A DNA stretch of 24,854 nucleotides from positions 1 through 24,854 of the forward strand of contig CAKPKP010000020.1 in assembly GCA_934167495.1 (NCBI GenBank), read 5' to 3'. Of the stretch, positions 15,013 to 23,395 are shown piece by piece. Every line of letters starts with the position of its first letter. Positions within the stretch are counted from its first letter, which is position 1. Below the pieces are notes generated by a model. It did not search any database and was not told the origin of the DNA. It saw only the letters and a list, made by a program, of their open reading frames with translations. A program made the translations under genes and the position numbers. This DNA is from an uncultured Clostridia bacterium. GTDB taxonomy: Bacteria > Bacillota > Clostridia > TANB77 > CAG-508.

Positions 15013-15891
15013 TTAATTTTCTTCATCTTTCCAAAAATCTTTATATTTATAATTTCTTTTTGGTAATAGTTTAATTGCTTCATGGTTTTCCAAAGCTATT
15101 AATATTGCTTTTATTCTTTTTGGAATACTTTCATTTTCGTTTTCTATAAAACTTAATAAATATGGTTTATATTCCTCAGGTGTAATTTTATATAAATCTG
15201 TTACTTCAGCAAGCATTCTATACCAATCTGAACATTTTTTTATTGAAGGTGAAGACATTATGCTTCCTTTTCTATTTCTATAATATTTGAATATAGAAAA
15301 TTCACCATGCATCGTACTTTTTGAAAGAATTGTACCTTTTAAAGAAAATAGTTCATCTTCATAATACATTCCTTCTACAAATCTCATTTTATTTTTATCA
15401 ATAAATTCTTTTCTCCAACATCTACTTGAAACTGAAAAACTTAAATCACATATTAAACGTGCTTCTTTTGTTGAATTTTCTTCAGTTGATATTCTAGCTT
15501 TATTTCCTTGACCTACATCTTCAAAACCAAAGAAAGCAATATCTGGCACTTCAGTTCCTATTGTTTTATCTATTTTTTCTAATGTAGTTTCATCATATAA
15601 AGTATCGTCTCCATCTAGGAACAAAATATATTCACCTTTTGCATTTTCTATTGCTACATTTCTTGGTCCGGCTGCTGTACCTGTATTATGTGTTGTATAA
15701 TACAATTTAATATTATCATTTAAATATTTTTTAGCTTCTTCTACAGTATTATCAGTTGAACAATCATCTACTATAAGTAATTCATAGTTCTTAAAATTCT
15801 GATTTAATACACTTTTTATTGCTCTATCTATATACTCCTCAACATTATATGCACTAATTGCAACTGTAAATCTAATACTATTCGATTCCAA
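15013..15891 (-). CDS. GT2-family glycosyltransferase
   Basis: About 292 residues from the TTG at 15891, chosen because AGGGGG lies seven bases upstream; the open frame extends to a TTG at 15915, which would include that ribosome site. GT-A fold of family GT2: FTVAISAYNVEEYIDRAIKS near the N-terminus, LLIVDDCSTDNT (Asp42, Asp43), the GPRNVAIENAKGEYILFLDGDD block with the DxD at Asp93/Asp95, and YYEDELF (Glu178-Asp179), the likely catalytic base region. No membrane segment is seen. It would use an NDP-sugar and invert configuration, as in capsule, teichoic-acid or glycoprotein side-chain synthesis; the acceptor is unknown. It is followed by the histidine phosphatase gene. Confidence 0.88.
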   Translation of the reverse strand: MESNSIRFTVAISAYNVEEYIDRAIKSVLNQNFKNYELLIVDDCSTDNTVEEAKKYLNDNIKLYYTTHNTGTAAGPRNVAIENAKGEYILFLDGDDTLYDETTLEKIDKTIGTEVPDIAFFGFEDVGQGNKARISTEENSTKEARLICDLSFSVSSRCWRKEFIDKNKMRFVEGMYYEDELFSLKGTILSKSTMHGEFSIFKYYRNRKGSIMSSPSIKKCSDWYRMLAEVTDLYKITPEEYKPYLLSFIENENESIPKRIKAILIALENHEAIKLLPKRNYKYKDFWKDEEN

Positions 15892-15934
15892 ATTTATTCC
15901 CCCTATAATTATCAAAATTTTGTAAATATTGGTA

Positions 15935-15943
15935 ATTATATCA
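15935..15943 (-). promoter_or_regulatory. extended -10 promoter of the GT2 / phosphatase unit
   Basis: Minus strand TGATATAAT: a perfect TATAAT (15940-15935) preceded by the TGn extension (15943-15941). The -35 region is poor (TAGAAA at 17-base spacing). It would give a leader of about 37 bases before the TTG at 15891. Confidence 0.5.
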
Positions 15944-16003
15944 CATATTTTAATTTTTTTCTACATTTTACAGAAAAATCTTTTCTTTTTCTTCCAAATA
16001 GTA

Positions 16004-17900
16004 TTAGTTTCTGTTTTTCCTTTCGCCTTCATTAGGTGGTGTCATTCCATTTTGTTGCATCTCACTATTAAAATCCCCATTGCCATCTGGCCTCATTTCA
16101 TTATCATTTTTAAATTCGTTATTTCCCTCCATATTAGCATTTGGTTTCATTCCTCCTGGTTGCATTCCATTCGAATTTGTTAAATTTGAGTTAGTTGATA
16201 TTATATCATTTACTGTTATACTTTCTATATTTGAATTATTTACATATAAAGTATATTCTTCTCCACTTTTTATATTAGTATCTGAAATTATTACTGCACT
16301 ATAATCTTTTTGTGCATTTACAGATATTAATTCATTTCCAGAAGTATCTTTTAACACAATGTTATCCCCAGATTTTCCAGATGTCTGGAAAACTACAGAA
16401 TATTGTGTAGAACTACTAGATGGATTTTGCCACATTCCTGCTGAACCATAAGCTATTAAAGTTCCTCCTTTTATTATAAATTCTCCATCATAATCAAGTG
16501 GCGCATCTCCATTTGAAGTAGGTCCGCATACTATTGTTGTTCCTCCATTAATATAAATTGAACCATTTGAGTCTAGTCCATCACCATTTACATTTACTTC
16601 AATCTCTCCTCCATTTATTACTAATTTTAAATTTGAGTTTTTATTTTCATTAAAATCCATTCTTTCATTTTGCATTGAACTACTACTTCCATCTGATACA
16701 TTTATTCCATCATCTGATGAAACTAATGATATTTTTCCTGAATTTATTTCTATATAGCTACTTTCTATTCCTTCATAACTTTTGATTATATTTATTTCTC
16801 CATCATTTATTGTTATACTTGTATCTGCATGAATTCCATCATCCCCACTAGATAAATTAAATTTTCCGTTATTTATAACTATAACTCCATTTGAATGAAT
16901 ACTATCATCTGTGCTTGTTATATTATAAGTTCCGTCTTCTATCTCTATTTTAGTTCCAGCTTTTATTCCTTTGCTACTAACATCATTATCTGTCGAATTA
17001 GAATTAAAGTTTCCTTTTCCAAAGTTTGAATTTGAAGAAGATGTTACATTTCCAGTTGTAGTTATATTTAATTCTGGTGCAGAAGATATTTTAATTATTG
17101 TTTCTGCTTGAATTCCATCTTCTTTTGAATTAATAGTAATGTTTCCGCCTTCTATAGCAATATACCCAAGTTCTTGGTCACTACTATTTGTAGATTTTAT
17201 TCCATCTCCAGTTGATTTTATATTTAATGTTGCATTATTTATTGCTACATAGTCTTTTCCTCTAATTCCGTCGTCTGCTGATATTACTTCTATATTGGCA
17301 TTTATTATTTTTAATCCATCTTTGCTTACTATTCCATCTTCATAATTTGCATTTATAATTAATTTTCCATTTCCATTTATAACTAAATCTGACTTTGTAA
17401 ATAAAGTTCCATTTGGTTCTGAATCCTCAGTATCTGTAAAAACTGTATAATTAGAACTATCAGTTAATGTATTTTCAGAATTATCTGCTAAAGTAATTGT
17501 TAATTTATTACACTTTACTCCACTAATAACTGATGATTTTAAACTAGTTATAGAACAATTATCCAAAACTAATTGAACATCTTCATCTTTTAATGCATCT
17601 ATTACAATTGATGCATCTGATATACTTCCTGTAATATAATAAGTTCCACCAGCATTTATAGTTATTGTGTTATCATTACTTTCCACTCCAGTGCCTTCTA
17701 TAATTGATTTCGAATCTGCCAAAGTTATTTTTGCTTTATATTCGCTCCATTCTCCAGAAAGTTCCTCACTACTATACTCAACATTAATTTGTGTTGTTTG
17801 ATTATTTGTGATTATTTTTTGTGTTTTGCAAAGGTATAATCCGGACTCCTACTCCAAGTACTACTATTATAGAAATAATTGCTATAAGAATCTTTTTCAT
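16004..17900 (-). CDS. Cthe_2159-type beta-helix carbohydrate-binding protein (apparent frameshift near the N-terminus)
   Basis: The intact frame runs from 17722 (a TTG) to 16004 and lacks an export signal. Reading upstream, the same frame continues as SGLYLCKTQ and NVEYSSEELSGEWSEYK back to about 17848, and the neighbouring frame supplies an ATG at 17900 and MKKILIAIISIIVVLGVG, a signal peptide/anchor. One extra or two missing bases at about 17838-17848 separate them. The body consists of repeated beta-helix turns with EDGI, DDGI, GDGI and DDSI motifs, the pattern of the Cthe_2159 (formerly DUF4353) family, whose Clostridium thermocellum member binds acidic polysaccharide. The tail is rich in Met, Gly, Pro and Asn. 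The ATG overlaps the stop of the DUF4956 gene (TAATG), so the two are coupled. Whether the frameshift is real or a sequencing error cannot be told here. Confidence 0.82.
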
Positions 17901-18577
17901 TATAATTCCACCTCACTTAATTCTTTTCTCTCAAGCATTACAAGCAAGTTTCCATTTCTACATCTTATTTCATCTAAAAACTCTTTTTCTTTTATATCAT
18001 TTTTTAATTCTACTATATAAACTAATTCATACATACTTCCCATATTTGTTGTCTTTACTTTGCATAATTCAGCTTTCTCAGTATATTTATTTAATATATC
18101 ATCAAAAACTTCATCATAATCTAAATTTTCTGGTATAACAATTTTTAATTTCTTTTCTAATCTATTACTAATTTTTTGTGTTACCTTACTTGCGATTATC
18201 ATTATAATAGCAACTATTATTGTTACTATTATTGTATATACTACATATCCCATTCCAAGGCCTAAACCAACAGCCATTGTCCAAAATACACTTAAAATTT
18301 CTTTTGAATTTCCTGGCATACTTCTAAATCTTATTAAACTAAATGCTCCTGCTACTGCAAAAGCTGTTCCTAAATTTCCATTTACTAAAAATATAACAAC
18401 TTGCACTAATACTGGTAATATTGTTAATGTTAATAAAAAATTTGGTGTAGCCTTTGTTGTAAATTTATGTGTTAAACTAATTACAACTCCTAATATTATT
18501 GCAACAACTATACATATTAAACAACTTTCAACACTAACTGAAACTTGCGATACTTCACTAAAAATACTTTCTAACAT
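17900..18577 (-). CDS. DUF4956 membrane protein
   Basis: 225 residues. Hydrophobic segments lie at about 18-35, 47-66, 95-110 and 112-130. The family hallmark GTAFAVAGAFSLIRFRS (70-86) lies between them, followed by GNSKEILSVFWTMAVGLGLG. The C-terminal ~95 residues are a soluble alpha/beta domain (IVPENLDYDEVFDDILNKY and so on). DUF4956 proteins are typically encoded beside VTC-domain polyphosphate polymerases, as here: the VTC gene ends 12 bases upstream. A role with the polymerase at the membrane, perhaps in polyphosphate export or regulation, is inferred from this pairing. AAAGGAG lies upstream of the ATG at 18577. Confidence 0.88.
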   Translation of the reverse strand: MLESIFSEVSQVSVSVESCLICIVVAIILGVVISLTHKFTTKATPNFLLTLTILPVLVQVVIFLVNGNLGTAFAVAGAFSLIRFRSMPGNSKEILSVFWTMAVGLGLGMGYVVYTIIVTIIVAIIMIIASKVTQKISNRLEKKLKIVIPENLDYDEVFDDILNKYTEKAELCKVKTTNMGSMYELVYIVELKNDIKEKEFLDEIRCRNGNLLVMLERKELSEVEL

Positions 18578-18589
18578 AATTTTCTCCTT

Positions 18590-19294
18590 TTATATCATTA
18601 CTTTATTTTCTTTTAAAATTAATTTCGTATATGCTTCTCCATATTTTGAAAAACCACATGGAGAAATATTAAACTGGTCTAATATCCTAACAAACCATAA
18701 TGGAATTGCATCTAATATTTTTATTTCCATTATATATTTATCTTTATCTAAAATATAATCACCATAAATTCCATTTTCAATTTTTAAATCATAATTTCTA
18801 GCTATTATATTACTATCAAATGTTACTCTAAATCCCATATTATCTTTTGCATAAAAAGCTCTTCTAAAATAAGATAAAAACATAGTAGTCTTTAATTTAT
18901 AAAACTGAAAATAATAATTAAGTTCATTTAAAATTTGTTTATTTTCATACAAATCATTAACTTCTTCAAAATTGTAATAATCATTTAAAGTCATTTCTAT
19001 TCGTCTTTTACTTACTACGCCTTCATATTTTCTCTTTATTTCTAAATATACCTTGCTATCTAACGTAGGTAAATTATAACTTCTTAATCTTACTTTATCT
19101 TTATATATTGGCTTTGTAATTGAATGTCTTATAAGTTCATATTCATTTGTATCAAAATATAAATTGCATATAGTACTTTTTCCATGACTATCTTCTATCA
19201 TTTTTTCTGATATCATTTCTTTTATTGCTAAGTATTGATCTCTTGTCATAATATACTTTTTCTCTACTCTTCTAAAAACTTCTGCCAAGTACAT
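18590..19294 (-). CDS. VTC-domain polyphosphate polymerase
   Basis: 234 residues, the size of bacterial single-domain VTC (triphosphate-tunnel) proteins. Tunnel residues alternate as in yeast Vtc4: RRVEKKYIMT (Glu11, Lys12, Lys13), KVRLRSYN (Lys67, Arg69, Arg71), VYLEIKRKYEGVVSKRR (Glu85, Lys87, Lys89, Lys96, Arg97, Arg98), and a late YIMEIKI (Glu190, Lys192). The domain makes polyphosphate from nucleoside triphosphate in eukaryotes; bacterial members are annotated by homology. GGAGG lies only three bases before the ATG at 19294. The TTG two codons later (19288) has better spacing, so the product may begin there. It is the first gene of a three-gene unit with DUF4956 and a beta-helix protein. 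Confidence 0.87.
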   Translation of the reverse strand: MYLAEVFRRVEKKYIMTRDQYLAIKEMISEKMIEDSHGKSTICNLYFDTNEYELIRHSITKPIYKDKVRLRSYNLPTLDSKVYLEIKRKYEGVVSKRRIEMTLNDYYNFEEVNDLYENKQILNELNYYFQFYKLKTTMFLSYFRRAFYAKDNMGFRVTFDSNIIARNYDLKIENGIYGDYILDKDKYIMEIKILDAIPLWFVRILDQFNISPCGFSKYGEAYTKLILKENKVMI

Positions 19295-19317
19295 TCACCT
19301 CCATTCTTTATGCACTT

Positions 19318-19333
19318 AGATTAACTTTAATCT
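19318..19333. promoter_or_regulatory. palindrome upstream of the VTC operon, candidate operator
   Basis: AGATTAA-CT-TTAATCT, a perfect 7+7 inverted repeat, 24 bases upstream of the VTC start codon. It could bind a dimeric regulator such as a PhoB/PhoP-type or other repressor, but AT-rich palindromes occur by chance. Confidence 0.25.
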
Positions 19334-19384
19334 TTTCTATATTCTCTTTTATACCATCGAATTATTAAATCAACCTTAAAAAAA

Positions 19385-19420
19385 AAACAAATTGCTAAAT
19401 TTTTATTTAGCAATTTGTTT
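19385..19420 (-). terminator. intrinsic terminator after the penicillin-binding protein gene
   Basis: Perfect 16-base arms AAACAAATTGCTAAAT (19385-19400) and ATTTAGCAATTTGTTT (19405-19420) with a TTTT loop. Read on the minus strand a T-run follows (19379-19387 as A on the plus strand). It closes the division cluster 8 bases after the stop codon. Confidence 0.9.
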
Positions 19421-19428
19421 TAGTCCTT

Positions 19429-21411
19429 TTACTCTATATATATTATTATTTTTGTTCCCTCTTCTACTGTTATACCTTCATTTGGAACCTGTTTTACTAT
19501 TTTAGGCTCTTCTTGTAAATTTTCCGCTTCTTTTATTTCATATTCTAATCCACTACTATCTAAAATTTCCTTTGCTTCTTTTTTGCTTTTTCCTATTAAA
19601 TATGGCATTATTGTTTTGCTTTTTTCTTCTTCCTTCTCTGCTTTTGTAACTTCTAAATATGGTAAAACTTCACCTAAAACTTGACTTGCAATCGGTGCTG
19701 CAACTCCACCTCCTTGATGTCCCCCTTCACCAGTTGGGTTATATAATGTTATAAGAATTGCTATTTGTGGATCTTCTATTGGTGCAACACCTATAAAAGA
19801 TGTTACATATTTTCCAGTATTTACACCATCTTCAGATGTTCCTGTTTTTCCACCTATTGAATACCCTGCAACTTGTGCATTTTTACCAGTTCCTTCCGCT
19901 ACAACCGATTTCATCATATCTAAAACCTTTTTTGATGTTTCCTCAGATATTACTTGTTCCCCATATTTTGGTTCAACATCCGTTGTTTCTCCAGTAGTTG
20001 GGTCAATTATTTTCTTTACAACTCTTGGGTGAACATATCTTCCATTGTTTGCAATTGTAGAGACCATTGTTATCATTTGTATTGGAGTAACCTCAAATCT
20101 TTGCCCAAATGAAATTGTTGCTAATTCTACTGGTCCAACTTTTTCTTCTTTCAAAAATATTCCTTTTGCTTCACCTGGTAAATCTATTCCAGTTTTACTT
20201 AAGAAACCATATGCATTTAAATACTTATAATATGTCGAAACACCTAACTTTTGCCCTAATCCTATAAATACTGGATTGCATGAATTCATTAAAGCTTCTC
20301 TTAATGATTGTGAACCATGTGGTCTATAATATCTCCAACATTTTATTCTTACACCTGCAATTTCAATTCCTCCACTACAACAAAAAGCCCCCTTAGTATC
20401 TGGATTTGCAATACCTTCCTCTATTGATGCAGATGCTGTTACTAATTTAAATGTAGAACCCGGCTCATATGTATCTGCTATTGCTTTATTTCTCCACATT
20501 GCCTGTAAATTTTTTGTTTTCTCTGCTGATTCCATACTATCCCATGCAGATTTTAATTCATCATTATTTATTTCATATGGTGTATTTAAATCGTAGCTTG
20601 GATAAGTTGCCATAGCCAATATATCTCCGTTTTTTGGATTCATTAATATTATATTAGCTCCATCTGTACATACATTATCTATACAAGCTTCTTCAATATA
20701 TTTTTCAACAATTGATTGAATTGTCATATCTATTGATAACACTAAAGAACTACCATCTACTGCATCAGTATATGACTCTCCATCATCTCCTATATTTTTT
20801 CCTCTAGCATCTGTTAATTTACTAATTGTACCTTTCTTTCCTTTTAATAATTCTTCATATTTTGCTTCAATTCCATCTAATCCTTGATTGTCGCTTCCAC
20901 AAAAACCTATAATATGTGCTGCTAAGCTTCTATATGGATAATATCTCTTAGTATCTTCATCAATATTTACACCTTCTGTAATATTATTTTCTTTAAGCCA
21001 TATTCTTAATTCATCTGTTTTTTCCTTTTCAACCTTTTTAACTATTGTTTCTATTGAACTTATCTTTTTTACTTTTTTTAAGACTTTTTCATAATCTAAT
21101 TCAAAAATATTAGCTAATGCTGTTGCTACTTTTTCTTTATTCTCCTTTGCTATATTAACAGGATTTACTGTAACTGTTTCTACACTACTACTAATTGCTA
21201 AAACATTCTTCCCTGTAGCATCATATATGGTTCCTCTCTTTGGATTTATATTTCTATCCAAATTTTGTTGAACATATGCCATTGTTTTTAATTCTTCTCC
21301 TCTATACATCTGAAGCCATGCTATTCTAATAATTAATCCTAAGAATACTGCAAATACAATAAAAAGCTCTATTTTCATACGTTTTTTTCTACTAAGATTA
21401 TTTGTAATCAT
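19429..21411 (-). CDS. penicillin-binding protein 2 / SpoVD-type transpeptidase with PASTA domain
   Basis: 660 residues from the ATG at 21411, which has AAGGAGG at good spacing; an in-frame GTG at 21435 lies upstream of that site and is less likely. A short cytoplasmic N-terminus and one membrane segment (about 16-33) are followed by the dimerisation domain with RNINPKRGTIYDATGKNVLA. The transpeptidase domain has the three active-site motifs: STFK (Ser319, Lys322) in EPGSTFK, SCN (377-379) and KTGTS (522-526). A single PASTA domain ends the protein (about 595-660). Class B enzymes of this type cross-link peptidoglycan at the septum (PBP2B/FtsI) or in spore cortex (SpoVD); one PASTA domain favours SpoVD but does not decide it. 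It lies in the division cluster but has its own promoter and a terminator upstream. Confidence 0.93.
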   Translation of the reverse strand: MITNNLSRKKRMKIELFIVFAVFLGLIIRIAWLQMYRGEELKTMAYVQQNLDRNINPKRGTIYDATGKNVLAISSSVETVTVNPVNIAKENKEKVATALANIFELDYEKVLKKVKKISSIETIVKKVEKEKTDELRIWLKENNITEGVNIDEDTKRYYPYRSLAAHIIGFCGSDNQGLDGIEAKYEELLKGKKGTISKLTDARGKNIGDDGESYTDAVDGSSLVLSIDMTIQSIVEKYIEEACIDNVCTDGANIILMNPKNGDILAMATYPSYDLNTPYEINNDELKSAWDSMESAEKTKNLQAMWRNKAIADTYEPGSTFKLVTASASIEEGIANPDTKGAFCCSGGIEIAGVRIKCWRYYRPHGSQSLREALMNSCNPVFIGLGQKLGVSTYYKYLNAYGFLSKTGIDLPGEAKGIFLKEEKVGPVELATISFGQRFEVTPIQMITMVSTIANNGRYVHPRVVKKIIDPTTGETTDVEPKYGEQVISEETSKKVLDMMKSVVAEGTGKNAQVAGYSIGGKTGTSEDGVNTGKYVTSFIGVAPIEDPQIAILITLYNPTGEGGHQGGGVAAPIASQVLGEVLPYLEVTKAEKEEEKSKTIMPYLIGKSKKEAKEILDSSGLEYEIKEAENLQEEPKIVKQVPNEGITVEEGTKIIIYIE

Positions 21412-21440
21412 ATTTTTCCTCCTTAAATTTAACACTATAT

Positions 21441-21470
21441 ATATAATTACTAATAAAATTTTCTGTGCAA
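21441..21470 (-). promoter_or_regulatory. candidate promoter of the PBP gene
   Basis: Minus strand: TTGCAC (21470-21465), an 18-base spacer, and TTATAT (21446-21441); TATATA one base further is an alternative -10. It lies between repeat copy D and the ribosome site of the PBP gene. Confidence 0.5.
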
Positions 21471-21477
21471 TGTAATT

Positions 21478-21516
21478 TTATCTAATAGGATTTTCAGAGG
21501 AATTTACTATTAGATA
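21478..21516. repeat. dispersed hairpin repeat, copy D (short form)
   Basis: Arms TTATCTAATAGGA (21478-21490) and TACTATTAGATAA (21504-21516; one mismatch) with the same core as the copies at 6768, 14335 and 24131. It sits directly between the ftsL terminator and the PBP promoter. Confidence 0.55.
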
Positions 21517-21518
21517 AA

Positions 21519-21553
21519 AAAATTACCTGAATAATTTATATTCAGGTAATTTT
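21519..21553 (-). terminator. intrinsic terminator after ftsL
   Basis: Perfect 15-base arms AAAATTACCTGAATA (21519-21533) and TATTCAGGTAATTTT (21539-21553) with a 5-base loop. On the minus strand the stem runs into a T-run of seven (21516-21522 as A on the plus strand). Confidence 0.85.
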
Positions 21554-21564
21554 GTCCTTATACT

Positions 21565-22098
21565 TTATTTAAATAACGATTTTAATGCATTTTTTACATT
21601 GTCTATCCATGAATTTTCTTGAATAACTACTTCTTCTGCACTAGGTTGTACATAATCTTTCTTTTCTATTTGAATATATACTTTCTGATTACTATTCAAC
21701 TTTTGCATTCCAAGTTGCTTTGCAGCATCTTCCATATTTGTTGCATTTAAGCTATTTTGTATAGACATTTCTAATTGTTCGTTTTCTTTTTGTATCTCTT
21801 GAGTATTCGTTTTTAATGCTTGAATTTTTGAAAACTCCTGACTTATTTGGGTATTCCTATAACTTATAGCTAAAAATACAGAAAATGTTAAGACAATATA
21901 AGCACAAATTTTAACTTTTAATTTGTTTTCTTCTTTTATTATCATCTTTTTTTGACTTACATATTTCTTCTTTTGTTTCTTTGGAACTACTTTTTTTGCT
22001 TGCTTTGCTTTTGTTTTTTGCTTTGTTTTAACTTTATAGTCTGGTTCAATTTTTCTTGGACTTGTTCCATATTGATAATTCATTCTTCCTGTTGCCAT
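21565..22098 (-). CDS. ftsL: FtsL-like cell division protein
   Basis: 177 residues. A very basic cytoplasmic N-terminus (about 15-60, many Lys) is followed by one membrane segment (about 63-80), a coiled coil (about 82-118, SQEFSKIQALKTNTQEIQ), the NMEDAAKQLGMQKL signature (121-134) expected of FtsL/DivIC proteins, and a polar tail of about 45 residues. FtsL is a bitopic divisome protein that, with DivIC/FtsB and DivIB/FtsQ, activates septal peptidoglycan synthesis. Sequence conservation is poor in this family, so the identification rests on topology, the short signature and its place between rsmH and the PBP gene. It starts 40 bases after rsmH and ends at a strong terminator. Confidence 0.85.
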   Translation of the reverse strand: MATGRMNYQYGTSPRKIEPDYKVKTKQKTKAKQAKKVVPKKQKKKYVSQKKMIIKEENKLKVKICAYIVLTFSVFLAISYRNTQISQEFSKIQALKTNTQEIQKENEQLEMSIQNSLNATNMEDAAKQLGMQKLNSNQKVYIQIEKKDYVQPSAEEVVIQENSWIDNVKNALKSLFK

Positions 22099-22138
22099 AA
22101 GTTATCACCCCCTTTTTTCTAATGTATTTTTCTCGTTC

Positions 22139-23073
22139 TTATGTTCTTTCAAAAATTCTTAATTTTGCACTCTTACTCCTTGAATTTATTTCTTGCTCTT
22201 CTAAACTTGGAATAATAGGCTTTTTAGTAATTATATTTCCAAGGCTTACAAAATTGCATACACAATAAGGTATATCACTTGGACATGTACATTTACCTTT
22301 AGCATCTATATAAGCATTCTTAACTGCTCTATCTTCTAGTGAATGAAATGTAATAATACATAATCTTCCACCTTTATTTAGAACACTTATTGAATTTTTT
22401 ACTGTATCATATAGTGGTTTTATTTCATCATTTACTTCTATTCTTATTGCTTGAAAAGTCCTTTTTGCGGGATGCCCTTCACCATGTTTAGCAAATGATG
22501 GAATTGCACTTTCTATTATTTGAACTAATTCTTTTGTTGTTTGTATTTCTTTTTCTTTTCTGTACTCACATATTTTTTTTGCGATTTGTCTTGAGAATTT
22601 TTCTTCTCCATACTCATAAATAATTCTTGCTAAATCTTCTTCTTTATAAGTATTTACGACATTTTTCGCATCTAGGGTCTGCTCTTTATCCATACGCATG
22701 TCAAGCAAGCTTTCCTGCATATAGCTAAAGCCTCTATTTTTTTCATCTAATTGGTATGATGAAACTCCTAAATCTAATAAAATTCCATCAACCTTGTCAA
22801 TTTGTAATTCTTTTAATATTTGTACAATATTATCATGGTTATCTTTAACAAATATAACATTATTAAAATCTTTTAGTTTTTCTTTTCCTGCTAAAATAGC
22901 ATCTTCATCTCTATCTATACAAATTAGTTTTCCTTTATTAGATAACCTTTTAGCAATTTCAAAACTATGACCTGCTCCGTCCGCATTGTTCCGTCTACAT
23001 ATACCCCATCTGGTTTTATATTTAAACCTTCAATGCATTCATTTAATAGCACAGACTTATGAATAAATTCCAC
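22139..23073 (-). CDS. rsmH: 16S rRNA (cytosine(1402)-N(4))-methyltransferase RsmH (apparent frameshift in motif I)
   Basis: A full RsmH (MraW) of about 311 residues is readable in two frames. The start is a GTG at 23073 with GAGG eight bases upstream, giving EFIHKSVLLNECIEGLNI and VYVDGTM. At about 22980-22988 the frame changes (one base missing, or two extra), and the next frame continues with DGAGHSFEIAKRL, LICIDRDEDA, DGILLDLGVSSYQLDEKNRG, HPAKRTFQAIRI and ITFHSLEDRAVK. A Cys-rich insert (GKCTCPSDIPYCVC) follows, and the gene ends SAKLRIFERT. The break falls in the S-adenosylmethionine-binding motif I (DGTxGGAGHS), so a real frameshift would inactivate the enzyme. RsmH methylates N4 of C1402 in the ribosomal P site. 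It lies in the usual place between mraZ and ftsL. Confidence 0.9.
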
Positions 23074-23160
23074 TTTATAAACCTCATCTAAAATTTTTAA
23101 GTTATGTGCAATTTTTTAACGTGCACAACTATAATATTATAATTTTCTATAATATTACAT

Positions 23161-23189
23161 AAACAGTTGGTATTAAATACCAACTGTTT
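23161..23189 (+). terminator. strong hairpin in the mraZ-rsmH spacer
   Basis: AAACAGTTGGTA (23161-23172) pairs with TACCAACTGTTT (23178-23189). A T-run follows on the plus strand, whereas on the coding (minus) strand the stem is followed by ATGTAATATT, so it is not a classical terminator for mraZ. It may act as an attenuator or a transcript-stabilising structure upstream of rsmH. Confidence 0.5.
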
Positions 23190-23199
23190 TTTATAATGC

Positions 23200-23371
23200 T
23201 ATCTTTTGTTTCCCATTATTTAATCTTTTGTTTTCTAATGGTATTTTTCTTTTGATATTAATAAACTTTGGTTTTTTTAAATTTTTTCTTTTGTATATTT
23301 AATTTTTTTCTTTTGCACCTTTTTCCATCTTTTGTTTATTACCAATTACTTTTGTTCTTTTAAATCTTTGG
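23200..23371 (-). repeat. degenerate array of CAAAAGA motifs between mraZ and rsmH
   Basis: On the minus strand CAAAAGA occurs exactly at 23202-23208, 23224-23230, 23248-23254, 23287-23293, 23309-23315 and 23328-23334. Near-copies (CAAAAGT, CCAAAGT, CCAAAGA) lie around 23266, 23348 and 23366. Successive copies are 17-24 bases apart. The stretch carries no credible gene and is strongly purine-rich in the mRNA sense. Function unknown. Confidence 0.5.
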
Positions 23372-23395
23372 TAATTTATATAAATCTTTTAAAGA

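Noticed and set aside
23161..23189. Terminator of a plus-strand transcript
   Set aside because: The T-run is on the plus strand but no plus-strand gene ends nearby, so it is kept only as a hairpin of uncertain role.
23200..23371. CRISPR array in the mraZ-rsmH spacer
   Set aside because: The repeated unit is only 7 bases, degenerate, with 10-17 base gaps, unlike CRISPR repeats and spacers; no cas genes are nearby.
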